Assembly: GCA_948524275.1 (NCBI GenBank)
Contig: CAOSLI010000001.1
Coordinates: forward strand, 124,001 to 188,000
Direction: 5' to 3'
Length of the DNA: 64,000 bases
Origin: an uncultured Clostridia bacterium
GTDB lineage: Bacteria; Bacillota; Clostridia; TANB77; CAG-508
In this document: positions 1 to 9,664 of the stretch, one piece after another
How positions within the stretch are numbered: the first letter of the stretch is position 1
Layout of the letters: the number at the start of each line of letters is the position of its first letter
The notes under the pieces: model-generated
What the model was told of the DNA's origin: nothing
Databases searched by the model: none
The model's input: the letters and a program-made list of their open reading frames with translations, nothing else
Position numbers and translations under genes: made by a program

Positions 1-1008
1 TTAATAATTTTAGCAATAATAATTGGTGGTGGATATATAGCAACTAATGTATATATAGATGGAAAATTAGGAAAAATTAATTTTGAAAATATAACAGGAA
101 ATACAGAAGAACTTGGAATAAATAATGAAAACAAAGAAAATGAAATGGCTAAATATAGAAATATAGCACTTTTAGGACTAGACTCAAGATATGATACATA
201 TGATACAGATTACAGAACAGATTGTATAATGGTAGCATCAATAAATGAAGATACACATGATGTACAATTATACTCAATATATAGAGATACATATGTTCAA
301 ATGGATTCAAATGATGGAACAACAAAGATGGATAAAATAAATCATGCATACTATGGTGGTGTACAAAATACTTTAAAAACAATAAATACAAATTTAGACT
401 TAAATATAACAGAATATGTAATTGTTGATTTTGATGCAGTTATAGATTTAGTTGACAGCGTAGGCGGAATAGATATAAATATAGATAGTGAAGAAATAAA
501 ATATATAAATAATTATATAAAAGATGTTACAAAAGTAACAGGAAAAAAAGCTAATCAAATTACAAAAACAGGCACTCAACATTTAAATGGGGTTCAAGCT
601 GTATCATATTGTAGAATTAGATACACATCAGGTTGGGACTACAAAAGAACTGAAAGAATGAGAGAAGTATTAGAAAAAGTAGTATCTCAAATTAAACATT
701 GTAGTATAGGCGAAATCAATAACTTGTTAGATATAATGTTGCCAAAGATAAGAACAAACATAACAGGAAAAGAAATAAAAGCGTTTATTCCACAGGCATT
801 ATCATTTAATATTAAGTCATCATTTGGATGGCCATATAAAACAGTAGGTGTAACATTAGGTGGACAATTCTATGGACCAGCAGCAACACTAGAAAGCAAT
901 GTAAAAAAGTTACACAGAGAAGTATATGGACAAACAGATTATGAAGTACCACAAAGTGTAAAAGATATAAGTGATAAGATTGTGAAAACTACTGGAGTAA
1001 AAGAATAA
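1..1008 (+). CDS. LytR-CpsA-Psr (LCP) family ligase, 5' end outside window
   Basis: LCP proteins transfer undecaprenyl-linked glycopolymers to peptidoglycan outside the membrane. The reading frame is open from base 1, so the gene starts upstream; the first ~16 visible residues (LIILAIIIGGGYIATN) look like the end of the single N-terminal membrane anchor, and the Met codon at 145 is internal. The catalytic domain starts at IALLGLDSR and carries the Asp/Arg-rich segment DTDYRTDCIM and later VDSVGGIDI and SYCRIRYTSGWDYKRTERMR, all typical of the family. It is the first visible gene of the exopolysaccharide locus, 14 bp before pssD, which fits a role in attaching the polymer made by the genes that follow. 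Which polymer is moved is inferred from position only. Confidence 0.9.
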   Translation, partial: LIILAIIIGGGYIATNVYIDGKLGKINFENITGNTEELGINNENKENEMAKYRNIALLGLDSRYDTYDTDYRTDCIMVASINEDTHDVQLYSIYRDTYVQMDSNDGTTKMDKINHAYYGGVQNTLKTINTNLDLNITEYVIVDFDAVIDLVDSVGGIDINIDSEEIKYINNYIKDVTKVTGKKANQITKTGTQHLNGVQAVSYCRIRYTSGWDYKRTERMREVLEKVVSQIKHCSIGEINNLLDIMLPKIRTNITGKEIKAFIPQALSFNIKSSFGWPYKTVGVTLGGQFYGPAATLESNVKKLHREVYGQTDYEVPQSVKDISDKIVKTTGVKE

Positions 1009-1022
1009 AAAGGGGAAATAAA

Positions 1023-1487
1023 ATGAATAAAAGAATATGCTTAATTTCATCGTCAGGTGGACATTTTGAACAGTTATTATGTCTAAAACCTTTATTGGAT
1101 AAGTATAATGGCTTTATTGTAACTGAAAAAACAAAATATAATAAAAAGGATAAGAAAATTAACTATTATTTAAAACAGGTAAATAGAAAAGAAATACTGT
1201 TTATACCAAATATGATAGTAAATTTTATAAAATCATTATGGATTATTATGTTAGAGAAACCAGACATAATTATAAGTACAGGAGTATTATCTACGATACC
1301 TATGATGTATTTAGGAAAAATGTTAAAAAAGAAAATTATATATATTGAATCTTTTGCTAAAATAAATAGTCCAACTAAAACAGGACAATTAATATATAAG
1401 AAGAAAATAGCAGATCAATTTTATGTACAGTGGGAGAGTATGCTAGAAATATATCCAGATGCAATTTTCTTAGGAGGAATTTATTAA
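1023..1487 (+). CDS. pssD: PssD/Alg14-like glycosyltransferase subunit
   Basis: A 154-residue protein starting MNKRICLISSSGGHFEQLL. The S-S-S-G-G-H N-terminal motif is the signature of Alg14/PssD proteins, which anchor and activate the catalytic Alg13/PssE partner at the membrane. A hydrophobic stretch around residues 58-75 (IPNMIVNFIKSLWIIML) could be the membrane contact. The stop TAA overlaps the ATG of the next gene (TAATG at 1485-1489), so the two subunits are translationally coupled. Two-gene PssD/PssE arrangements are normal in Gram-positive polysaccharide loci, so this is not a broken gene. The product likely adds a sugar to the lipid-linked first residue; the exact sugar cannot be read from sequence. 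Confidence 0.85.
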   Translation: MNKRICLISSSGGHFEQLLCLKPLLDKYNGFIVTEKTKYNKKDKKINYYLKQVNRKEILFIPNMIVNFIKSLWIIMLEKPDIIISTGVLSTIPMMYLGKMLKKKIIYIESFAKINSPTKTGQLIYKKKIADQFYVQWESMLEIYPDAIFLGGIY

Positions 1488-1960
1488 TGATATTTATAAC
1501 AGTTGGATCGCAAAAATTTCAATTTGATAGACTTATTAAGGCTATAGATGAATTAATAGAAAAAAAAATTATAACAGAAAAAGTTTTTGCTCAAATAGGG
1601 GTAAGTAATTATAAACCAAGGAATTATGAGTATAAAGAATTCTTAACTCAAGATGAATTTAAGAGATATTTAAGTGACTCGGATTTGGTTATCACACATG
1701 CTGGAACAGGTGCAATAATAAGTGCATTAAAACAAGAAAAAAAAGTAATTGCAATACCAAGGCTATCGAAGTATGGAGAACATGTTGATGATCATCAAAT
1801 GCAACTAATAGAAGAATTTAAAGAACTTAATTTTATAGAACCAGTATATGAAATAGATGAATTAGAAAGTGCTATAAAAAATGTAAATAATAAGAACTAT
1901 AATAAATATATTTCAAATACAAAAAATATCATAGAAAGTATCGAAAGGTTTATAGGATAG
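1487..1960 (+). CDS. pssE: PssE/Alg13-like glycosyltransferase catalytic subunit
   Basis: Starts at the ATG of the TAATG overlap (MIFITVGSQKFQFDRLI), 157 residues. The N-terminal FITVGSQ-F-FDRL motif and the C-terminal DLVITHAGTGAIISALK segment are the acceptor-proximal and UDP-sugar-binding signatures of Alg13/PssE GT28-type transferases. A longer in-frame start exists at 1430 inside pssD but has no ribosome-binding site; TAGGAGGAA at 1471-1479 is well spaced for 1487. Together with PssD it should form the second-step transferase of repeat-unit assembly on the cytoplasmic face of the membrane. Confidence 0.87.
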   Translation: MIFITVGSQKFQFDRLIKAIDELIEKKIITEKVFAQIGVSNYKPRNYEYKEFLTQDEFKRYLSDSDLVITHAGTGAIISALKQEKKVIAIPRLSKYGEHVDDHQMQLIEEFKELNFIEPVYEIDELESAIKNVNNKNYNKYISNTKNIIESIERFIG

Positions 1961-1971
1961 AAGGGAACATA

Positions 1972-2826
1972 ATGAAAGAAATATTAAGAAAAATTTATTA
2001 TGCTATTATAAAATTGTTACCAGCTAGATTTGTTTTAAATATTGAAACTTTTAGAACATATAAAAGATTTTTAAGTAAAAATAAGCCATTGTATTTTGGA
2101 GAAAAAATACAATGGTTAAAGCTATATGGAAATTTGGATAAATATAGTGACTATGTGGATAAATATAAAGTAAGAGAATATGTAGGAGAAGTAATAGGAG
2201 AGGAATATCTCATACCATTATTAGGTGTATACGAAAAAGCAGAAGAAATAGATTATGATAAATTACCAAAGCAGTTTGTATTAAAGTTAAATCATGGCTC
2301 AGGTTATAATATAATAGTGACAGATAAGAATAAAGAAAATTTTGTAAATATAAACAAGAAAATAAATAAATGGATAAAAGAGGATTATTATAAAATAAAA
2401 AAAGAATATCAATATAAAAATGTAAGAAAAAGAATAGTGTGTGAAGAATTGATAAGGGATACAAAAGGACAATTAATGGATTATAAATTTTTTTGTTTTG
2501 ATGGAGAACCAGTATTTGTAAAGGTGGATTTTGATAGATTTGAAAATCATACAAGTAATTTTTATGATTGCAATTGGAATTATATTGATATGCAAGAAAT
2601 GGGATACAAAAATTATAAAAAAGAAGTTAAAGAACCAGAAAATTTTGAAGAGATGATAAGAATTGCAAAAAAACTATCAAAAAATTTTCAATTTGTAAGA
2701 GTAGACTTATATAATGTTGATGGAAAAATTTACTTTGGAGAGTTAACATTTACACCAGCATCTGGTAAAAATGCATTTATTCCATTAGAAAAAGATAAGA
2801 AAATTGCAGAAAGGATAAAAATATAA
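1972..2826 (+). CDS. TupA-like ATP-grasp protein
   Basis: 284 residues. The region PKQFVLKLNHGSGYNIIVTD, then YKFFCFDGEPVFVKVDFDR, and FVRVDLYNVDGKIYFGELTF match the TupA-like ATP-grasp family (named after the teichuronopeptide gene of alkaliphilic Bacillus), found in many capsule loci. ATP-grasp chemistry would ligate a carboxylate, for example an amino acid or uronic acid decoration on the polysaccharide; that substrate is inferred from family only. The gene has its own RBS (GAAGGGA) and ends right at the next gene's start (TAA followed by ATG at 2827), so it is part of the same transcript. Confidence 0.8.
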   Translation: MKEILRKIYYAIIKLLPARFVLNIETFRTYKRFLSKNKPLYFGEKIQWLKLYGNLDKYSDYVDKYKVREYVGEVIGEEYLIPLLGVYEKAEEIDYDKLPKQFVLKLNHGSGYNIIVTDKNKENFVNINKKINKWIKEDYYKIKKEYQYKNVRKRIVCEELIRDTKGQLMDYKFFCFDGEPVFVKVDFDRFENHTSNFYDCNWNYIDMQEMGYKNYKKEVKEPENFEEMIRIAKKLSKNFQFVRVDLYNVDGKIYFGELTFTPASGKNAFIPLEKDKKIAERIKI

Positions 2827-3888
2827 ATGAAACAACTAAAAGTACTTATGATTGGACCTGCAAGGACTGTAAAAGGTGGAATGACAACAGTTGTAAATAA
2901 TTATTATATGGCAAAATTAGATGAAAAGGTATCATTAAGGTATGTTGAAACTATTAATGATAAAAATATTATATCTAAATTTATACAAGAGAAAAAAGGC
3001 TTTAGAGAATTTAAGAAAAATATAATAAATTATGATTTAGTACATGTTCATATGGCTTCAAGAAGAAGTACCTTTAGAAAAGGAAAATATATTGAAATTG
3101 CAAAAAAACATGGTAAGAAAGTTATTCTTCACATACATGGAGCAGAGTATAAAAAATTTTATAGCGAGTGTTCAACAAAGGAAAGGGAATATATAAAAAG
3201 GATTTTAGACTTATCAGATGTAGTAGTTGTTTTATCTAAAGAATGGAAAGACTTTTTTGATGAAATTGTAAAAGATACAGAAAAAGTAGTTATTCTATAT
3301 AATGCAGTAGTTTTGCCAAATGATTTTGAAAAAGATACAAATTCAAGAAAAATTTTATTTATGGGAAGAATTGGACAAAGAAAAGGAATATATGATTTGA
3401 TAGAAGTAGTTGAAAAGATTGCAAAAGAATATAAAGATATTCACTTATATATAGGTGGGGATGGAGAAGTCCAAAAATTACAGAGAATAATAAGTGAGAA
3501 AGGAATGCAAAATAATATTTCATATATTGGTTGGATAACTGAACAAAGTAAAATTAAGTATTTAAAAGAGTGCAGCTACTATATTTTACCCTCTTATAAT
3601 GAGGGAATGCCAATGTCTATTTTAGAAGGAATGGCATATAAGAATATTACTATTTCTACAAATGTAGGTGGAATTCCACAAGTAATAGAGAATATGAAAA
3701 ATGGAATAATTATCGAGCCAGGTGATAAAAATGCACTATATGAAAAATTAGTTATGCTACTTAAAGATAAAAATGTCCGCGAAAAATTATCGACTAATGC
3801 TAGAAAAACAATAGAAGAAAAATTTAATATATCAAATAATATAGATGAATTACTTGATATATATAATAAAGGTGTGAATTATGATTGA
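2827..3888 (+). CDS. GT4 family glycosyltransferase
   Basis: 353 residues with a GT-B fold of the GT4 family. The N-terminal glycine-rich motif GPARTVKGGMTTVV binds the acceptor side; the C-terminal half has ILFMGRIGQRKGIYDL, the middle YIGWI segment, and the EX7E nucleotide-sugar signature in NEGMPMSILEGMA. This is a retaining transferase using an NDP-sugar on the cytoplasmic face to extend the lipid-linked repeat unit. It overlaps the polymerase gene by 8 bp. The sugar is not predictable. Confidence 0.88.
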   Translation: MKQLKVLMIGPARTVKGGMTTVVNNYYMAKLDEKVSLRYVETINDKNIISKFIQEKKGFREFKKNIINYDLVHVHMASRRSTFRKGKYIEIAKKHGKKVILHIHGAEYKKFYSECSTKEREYIKRILDLSDVVVVLSKEWKDFFDEIVKDTEKVVILYNAVVLPNDFEKDTNSRKILFMGRIGQRKGIYDLIEVVEKIAKEYKDIHLYIGGDGEVQKLQRIISEKGMQNNISYIGWITEQSKIKYLKECSYYILPSYNEGMPMSILEGMAYKNITISTNVGGIPQVIENMKNGIIIEPGDKNALYEKLVMLLKDKNVREKLSTNARKTIEEKFNISNNIDELLDIYNKGVNYD

Positions 3889-5302
3889 GAAAAACAAAAA
3901 GAGTAAGTTAGAACTATTATTTATCCTTTTAATTATAATAATGTTTATTGGATCAATTAATCAAATTCTAACAATGTTTGCGTTAATGTCAACTTGTATT
4001 ATTGCTTTAAACATTGGAATGAGTAATCCTAAAGAAGGAGATAAAATATGTATTGGGTTAGTTTGGATGTTATGTTTGCAAAATTTATGTATTGGAATTG
4101 GAGCACATACTTTTGGAAATATAAGTGATACTTTAAAATATATTACACAGATACCATTTTTAACACTTTTAGTAATATGGATTTGCATACAAATAAGAAA
4201 AATAAAAAGTGGAAAAATAATTGTAAGAAAATATACTAAATGGTTTATTGCATATGTATTTTGTATATTATTATCACTCTTTATTGGAAGAGGAGATATA
4301 AAAGCTATATTAATTAATATAAGAAATATGTTAACATTTTTCTTTGCATATGAAATAGGATTATATTATTTAAATACTGAAGAAAAATTAGCTGAATTTT
4401 ACCAAAAATTTATGAAAATAATAAAAATTGTTTTTTTACTTGGGATTATATTGATGATTGGAGGTTACAATCTTTATAAAGTAATTGGTATAAAGGAAGT
4501 GTATATAGCTAAAGGTGCGGAAATTAGTGCATTTAAGGAAGACTTGCCAGGAAGATTTTATACTAGACTATTTTATACGCTTTTACCAAGGATGGGATCG
4601 ATATATTATGAGCCAATCAATCTTGCATACTTATTTGCATTTGCATTAATAATGAGCGTATTTTTTTACACTAAGAAAAGAAAAATTGGGGACATCATTA
4701 TATCAGGAATAGGACTAATTCTAACTGTCGGAAAAGGAGGATTCTTTATAGTTGGATTATCTTTATCAATGTTATATTTGTCAAAGATAATAAAAACAAT
4801 CTTTAAAAGAATGCAATCAAAAGTAATTAATATTTTTACAATTTTTGCAATAGTTGTAATTTTAAGTTTATTTATTGGTATATATGTTAAATTATTTCCA
4901 TCTTCTTCTGTAATGCCACATATATGGTCTATTCAAAGAACCTGGCAAGAAATATTAGATAAACCATATGGAAATGGACTTGGCATAGGGGGAAATATGT
5001 CTCATTTATTTGGTACTGGACAAGATGGATTATCTGCAGGAGAAGAGTCAGCGATAATGTCATTTACCTATCAATTTGGAATTCAGGGTATATTTTGCTT
5101 ATTTATGTGTCTTATAACCTTGTTTTCAAAAAGTGATTGGAAAAACAATAAAATACAAATATGTTATTTTTTACCATATACAATTTTAATTACATCATTA
5201 TTTCAGGAAAATACATATACACCACAATGCATTATTGTTTATATGTTTTTATTAGGAGCAATGCAAGCAATTCAAACAGAACAAAAAGAAAGTAAAGAGT
5301 AA
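3881..5302 (+). CDS. Wzy-like O-antigen/exopolysaccharide polymerase
   Basis: 473 residues, almost entirely membrane segments (about 11-12 predicted by eye) with one large extracytoplasmic loop around residues 205-245 and a second near 340-395 holding the GNGLGIGGNMSHLFG stretch and then EESAIMSFTYQFG. This layout, a polytopic protein with two periodic outer loops, is that of Wzy polymerases and O-antigen ligase-like proteins. It would join repeat units flipped by the downstream Wzx. Only low sequence conservation is expected in this family, so the call rests on topology and position in the cluster. Confidence 0.75.
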   Translation: MIEKNKKSKLELLFILLIIIMFIGSINQILTMFALMSTCIIALNIGMSNPKEGDKICIGLVWMLCLQNLCIGIGAHTFGNISDTLKYITQIPFLTLLVIWICIQIRKIKSGKIIVRKYTKWFIAYVFCILLSLFIGRGDIKAILINIRNMLTFFFAYEIGLYYLNTEEKLAEFYQKFMKIIKIVFLLGIILMIGGYNLYKVIGIKEVYIAKGAEISAFKEDLPGRFYTRLFYTLLPRMGSIYYEPINLAYLFAFALIMSVFFYTKKRKIGDIIISGIGLILTVGKGGFFIVGLSLSMLYLSKIIKTIFKRMQSKVINIFTIFAIVVILSLFIGIYVKLFPSSSVMPHIWSIQRTWQEILDKPYGNGLGIGGNMSHLFGTGQDGLSAGEESAIMSFTYQFGIQGIFCLFMCLITLFSKSDWKNNKIQICYFLPYTILITSLFQENTYTPQCIIVYMFLLGAMQAIQTEQKESKE

Positions 5303-5335
5303 ATTTGCAGAAAGGAGCTAATCAATTTATATTGG

Positions 5336-6556
5336 TTGAGTTATATTATGAAAGTTTTAATCTATTTTGATAAAAATCTCTTAGCACCTACAGGAGGACC
5401 AGCTGGTTATTTATATAATCTGAATCAAGAATTAGAGAAAAAAGGTATAACTAATATAGAATTTCTTGATAACAAAACTGCAAAGAGTAAAAAGGTAATA
5501 CGTAAAATATTAAAAGGTAGTCCTAAATTTATAAAAAAGATATATTCAAAATATAGAGCAAATTATGGCACAAAAATAATTAGAGACATATTTTTTGACA
5601 ATAATTTTGTAGAATTTAACTTTAATAAGTATGATATTGTACATTTTCACAGTACTATATCACTATACAAATGCAAAGAAGCACTAAAAAATTATAAAGG
5701 AATTGTTTTATTAACATCTCACACGCCTAAAGCACCTTACTTAGAAATAATAGATAACATAAATGAAAAGAATAGAAAAAAATATAAAAGAGAAATTCAA
5801 AGATTGGATTTAGTTGATGAATATGCATTTGATAGAGCTAATTATATAATATTTCCATGCAAAGAAGCAGAAGAATGTTATTATAATACATGGAATAAAT
5901 ATGAAGAAATACATAATAGAAATATAAATAAGTATCTATACATCCCTACAGGAATAAATGAAGTAGCTATATATAATGATAATGAATCTATACGAAAGAT
6001 GTATAACATACCAGATGATGCATTTGTAATTTCCTATGTTGGAAGACATAATGAGGTAAAGGGATATGCCAGTTTGAAGGAAATAGGAAAAAAAATATTA
6101 TCAGAAAATGATAATGTATATTTTCTAATAGGCGGAAGAGAAGAACCAATAAAAGGATTAAAAAATGATCATTGGATAGAGGTTGGTTGGACAGACAAGC
6201 CACACGATTTAATAAACGCCAGTGATATGTTTATTCTTCCTAATAAAGAGACCTATTTTGATCTAGTATTACTAGAAGTTCTATCGGTTGGAAAGACAGT
6301 TCTAATAACAAATACAGGAGGAAATAAATATTTAAAGCAATTTAATGATTCAGGAATTTTTTATTATGAATACAATGATATAGAAATGGCAATAAAGCAA
6401 ATAAACAAATTAATTGGCGAAAAGGAACTTCTATATAAATATGATGAAAAAAATAAGAAAATATTAGAAGAAAACTTTACTACGGAAGTATATACAAAAA
6501 AATATATAGAGTTGTTAAATAATATAAAAAATAGGAGAGATGATGGAAAAATATAA
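5336..6556 (+). CDS. GT4 family glycosyltransferase
   Basis: About 402-406 residues. Starts with LIYFDKNLLAPTGGPAGYLYNL, a GT4-type acceptor loop, then YDIVHFHSTI, a nucleotide-binding half beginning VISYVGRHNEVKGY, and FILPNKETYFDLVLLEVLS as the EX7E-like region. The start is uncertain: TTG at 5336 lies 17 bases after AAAGGAGC, while the ATG at 5348 (MKVLIYF) begins the domain more naturally but sits further from that RBS. It overlaps glf by 17 bp. Second GT4 enzyme of the locus; acceptor and donor unknown. Confidence 0.82.
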   Translation: MSYIMKVLIYFDKNLLAPTGGPAGYLYNLNQELEKKGITNIEFLDNKTAKSKKVIRKILKGSPKFIKKIYSKYRANYGTKIIRDIFFDNNFVEFNFNKYDIVHFHSTISLYKCKEALKNYKGIVLLTSHTPKAPYLEIIDNINEKNRKKYKREIQRLDLVDEYAFDRANYIIFPCKEAEECYYNTWNKYEEIHNRNINKYLYIPTGINEVAIYNDNESIRKMYNIPDDAFVISYVGRHNEVKGYASLKEIGKKILSENDNVYFLIGGREEPIKGLKNDHWIEVGWTDKPHDLINASDMFILPNKETYFDLVLLEVLSVGKTVLITNTGGNKYLKQFNDSGIFYYEYNDIEMAIKQINKLIGEKELLYKYDEKNKKILEENFTTEVYTKKYIELLNNIKNRRDDGKI

Positions 6557-7649
6557 TTATTTAATAGTAGGTTCAGGCTTATTTGGGGCAATATTTGCAT
6601 ATGAAGCGAACAAGAAAGATAAAAAATGTTTAGTAATAGACAAGCGTTCACATATAGGTGGAAATATATACACAGAAAATATTGAGGAAATCAATGTCCA
6701 CAAATATGGCGCACATATATTTCATACTAATAATAAAGAAGTTTGGGATTATGTAAATCAATTTGCAGAATTTAACAGATATACTAATTCACCAGTTGCT
6801 AGGTATAAAGATGAGGTATATAATTTACCATTTAATATGAATACATTCAATAAACTATGGGGAGTATTTACACCAGAAGAAGCTAAGAAAAAAATTGAAG
6901 AGGAATTAAAAGAGGTAAATATTGAAGAACCAAAAAACTTAGAAGAACAAGCTATAAAATTAGTAGGAAAAACAATATATGAAAAACTTGTTAAAGGTTA
7001 TACTGAAAAACAATGGGGAATGAAAGCAACAGAACTTCCAAGTTTTATAATAAAAAGACTACCTGTACGTTTTATATATGATAATAACTATTTTAATAGT
7101 GAGTATCAGGGAATACCAAAGGGTGGTTATACTCAAATTATAGAAAAAATGTTAGAAGGTATTGATACAAAAATAAATTATGATTACTTTGATCATAAAG
7201 AAGAACTAGATAACATGTGTAAAAAGATAATTTTTACAGGACCAATAGATAGATATTATGATTATTGTTTTGGAGAACTAGAATATAGAAGTGTAAGATT
7301 TGAAACAGAGATATTAGACATGGAAAATTATCAAGGAAATGCAGTAGTAAATTATACTGAATATGAAGTACCATATACAAGAATAATAGAACATAAACAT
7401 TTTGAATTTGGCACTCAGCCTAAGACAGTAATATCAAGAGAATATTCTGATAAGTGGAATAAAGATAAGGAGCCATATTATCCAATCAATAATGAAAAGA
7501 ATAATGAACTATATATGAAATATAAAGAATTAGCAGATAAAGACGATAAAGTAATATTTGGAGGTAGACTAGGTCAGTACAAATATTATGATATGGATAA
7601 GATAATAGAAGAAGCATTAAAATGTGTAAGGAATGAGTTAAATGGCTAA
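6540..7649 (+). CDS. glf: UDP-galactopyranose mutase
   Basis: 369 residues, the usual length. Flavoprotein that converts UDP-galactopyranose to UDP-galactofuranose. The FAD dinucleotide motif is YLIVGSGLFGAIFAYEA, followed by RSHIGGNIYTE, the substrate-loop HKYGAHIFHTN, the NSPVARYKDEVYNLPFNMNTF segment, and the C-terminal GRLGQYKYYDMD flavin motif. All are diagnostic of Glf. Two ATGs (6540 and 6543) are possible; AGGAGA at 6533 favours the second slightly. Its presence says the polymer of this locus contains galactofuranose, so one of the neighbouring transferases should use UDP-Galf. Confidence 0.96.
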   Translation: MMEKYNYLIVGSGLFGAIFAYEANKKDKKCLVIDKRSHIGGNIYTENIEEINVHKYGAHIFHTNNKEVWDYVNQFAEFNRYTNSPVARYKDEVYNLPFNMNTFNKLWGVFTPEEAKKKIEEELKEVNIEEPKNLEEQAIKLVGKTIYEKLVKGYTEKQWGMKATELPSFIIKRLPVRFIYDNNYFNSEYQGIPKGGYTQIIEKMLEGIDTKINYDYFDHKEELDNMCKKIIFTGPIDRYYDYCFGELEYRSVRFETEILDMENYQGNAVVNYTEYEVPYTRIIEHKHFEFGTQPKTVISREYSDKWNKDKEPYYPINNEKNNELYMKYKELADKDDKVIFGGRLGQYKYYDMDKIIEEALKCVRNELNG

Positions 7650-9087
7650 AAAAAGTATTACAAAAAATTATATATATAATTTAATATATCAAGTACTAAT
7701 AATGATTGTGCCTTTAATAACTACTCCCTATTTATCAAGAGTACTTGGAGCAGAAAACATTGGAATATATAGTTATACATTATCAATAACTACTTATTTT
7801 GTGTTATTGGGTTCATTAGGAATAGCAACATATGGTAGTCGCGAAATTGCATATGTGCGAGATGACAAATATAAAATGAGTAAGTCTTTTTGGGAGATAC
7901 TAATTGTTCGTTTTATATGTTTATGCATATCAATGATTATTTTTTATTTCAGTTTTTGCCAGCATGGAGAGTACAATATATATTATAAAATATTATTACT
8001 AGAATTACTTGCAAATTGTATAGATATTAGTTGGTTCTTTCAAGGATTAGAAGAATTTAAAAAAACAGTATCTAGAAATTCTATTATTAAAATATTAGGA
8101 ACAATCTTAATTTTTGTATTAGTTAAATCAAGTAAAGATTTAAAAATGTATTTCATTATTTATGTACTATCTAATTTTATTGGAAATATGACATTATGGT
8201 TTTATTTGCCAAAGTATATAAATAAAATAAAACTATCAGATTTAAAATTTTCAAAGCATATAAAACCAGCTATTAGTTTATTTATTCCACAAATAGCTAT
8301 TAATATATATGCTGTTTTGGATAAGACTATGATAGGAACTATAGTGACAGATAAGTCACAGGTTGGATTTTATGAACAAGCTCAAAAAATAATAAGATTA
8401 TTACTTGCTTTAGCCACATCATTAGGAACGGTATTGGCTCCAAGAATTGCAAACATATATGCAAAAGGAGAATACAATAAAATTAAGGAATACTTAAGGA
8501 ATTCTTTTTCATTTATTTTGTTTTTAGCATTTCCAATTATGTTTGGAATAATAAGCATAGCTTCTAAATTTGTACCAATGTTTTACGGACCAGGATATCA
8601 AGATGTAATTATATTAATTAAGGTGATAAGTCCAATAATTGTTTTTGTTGGATTAAGCAACATAACAGGTATTCAATATCTATTACCAACAAAACAACAC
8701 AAAAAGTATACAATTTCTGTTATATGTGGTGCTTTGATAAATTTTATTTTAAATTTAATGCTTATAAGAAAATATGAGTCTATTGGAGCCTCGATAGCTA
8801 CAGTATTTGCAGAATTTTCTGTAACATTCATACAGTTATGTTTTATAAAAAAAGAAATAAAAATGAGTGAAATTGTTAAGCTTTCATATAAATACCTTAT
8901 AGCTTCAACTATTATGTTTTTTATTAGTATTATAATAGGAAAATTTATAAAAGATGAACTGATATCTATATGTACACAATGCTTAGTTTCTATAGTTGTA
9001 TATATTATAGCATTAATTGCGATGAGAGATGAGATGATATTGAAGGTAATAAATTTAAAAAATAAAAGGAGTGAATCTAAACAATGA
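7642..9087 (+). CDS. Wzx-type polysaccharide flippase
   Basis: 481 residues of the MATE/oligosaccharidyl-lipid flippase fold: begins YIYNLIYQVLIMIVPLITTPYLSRVLGAE-like sequence (proline in the first helix, then a PYLSRVLG loop) and has about 12-14 membrane segments. It carries repeat units on undecaprenyl diphosphate across the membrane. The gene overlaps glf by 8 bp and the acetyltransferase by 4 bp, so it is central in the operon. Family assignment is secure; substrate is inferred from the operon. Confidence 0.9.
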   Translation: MAKKSITKNYIYNLIYQVLIMIVPLITTPYLSRVLGAENIGIYSYTLSITTYFVLLGSLGIATYGSREIAYVRDDKYKMSKSFWEILIVRFICLCISMIIFYFSFCQHGEYNIYYKILLLELLANCIDISWFFQGLEEFKKTVSRNSIIKILGTILIFVLVKSSKDLKMYFIIYVLSNFIGNMTLWFYLPKYINKIKLSDLKFSKHIKPAISLFIPQIAINIYAVLDKTMIGTIVTDKSQVGFYEQAQKIIRLLLALATSLGTVLAPRIANIYAKGEYNKIKEYLRNSFSFILFLAFPIMFGIISIASKFVPMFYGPGYQDVIILIKVISPIIVFVGLSNITGIQYLLPTKQHKKYTISVICGALINFILNLMLIRKYESIGASIATVFAEFSVTFIQLCFIKKEIKMSEIVKLSYKYLIASTIMFFISIIIGKFIKDELISICTQCLVSIVVYIIALIAMRDEMILKVINLKNKRSESKQ

Positions 9088-9629
9088 CAAATGACATATT
9101 TAAAAAAGATTTATATAGATTTTACAAGGGAAAAAGAGAGACAATATTGGAGAGAATATATAGACCTATGGAACTAAAATATATATATTGTATGAGAAAA
9201 ATTAAAAGTAGTAAAAATATTATATCGAAATTATATTATAAAATTAGATTACATAATTTATCAAAAAAGACAATGATTCAGATTCCTAGTAAGACAAACA
9301 TTGGGGAAGGATTTTATATTGGACATACAGGAAGAGTAATTATAAATGTAAATGCCAAAATAGGTAAAAATGTAAATATATCTACAGGTGTAACAATTGG
9401 ACAAGAAAATAGGGGAAAAAGAAAAGGTTGTCCTACAATAGGAAACAGAGTATTTATTGGTACAAACGCTGTAATTGTTGGAAATATTACAATAGGAGAC
9501 AATGTATTAATTGCACCAAATGCCTATGTAAATATTGATGTCCCAAATGATTCTATTGTGATTGGAAATCCAGCGTTAATTCATCCAAACAAAAATGCAA
9601 CAGATGGATATGTAGAAAATTTAGTTTAA
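9084..9629 (+). CDS. Hexapeptide-repeat O-acetyltransferase (CysE/serine acetyltransferase-like)
   Basis: 181 residues. The N-terminal helical part carries basic residues; from about residue 65 come left-handed beta-helix hexapeptide repeats (IPSKTNIGEGFYIGHTGRVIIN, then VNISTGVTIGQENRGKRKGCPTIG and GTNAVIVGNITIGDNVLIAPNAYV). The H-T-G and G-N-P-A ending resemble CysE-like transferases used in capsule loci. It likely O-acetylates a sugar of the repeat unit using acetyl-CoA. A true serine acetyltransferase is possible but no cysteine-synthesis gene is nearby. Confidence 0.82.
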   Translation: MTNDIFKKDLYRFYKGKRETILERIYRPMELKYIYCMRKIKSSKNIISKLYYKIRLHNLSKKTMIQIPSKTNIGEGFYIGHTGRVIINVNAKIGKNVNISTGVTIGQENRGKRKGCPTIGNRVFIGTNAVIVGNITIGDNVLIAPNAYVNIDVPNDSIVIGNPALIHPNKNATDGYVENLV

Positions 9630-9664
9630 TGTACAAATTAAGTTGATAATAGAAGGAGAAAAAT

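Noticed and set aside
1023..1960. Overlapping frames at 1430-1487 looked like another frameshift
   Set aside because: They are the normal two-gene PssD/PssE pair with a TAATG overlap; no CGG is present and each part is a complete family member.
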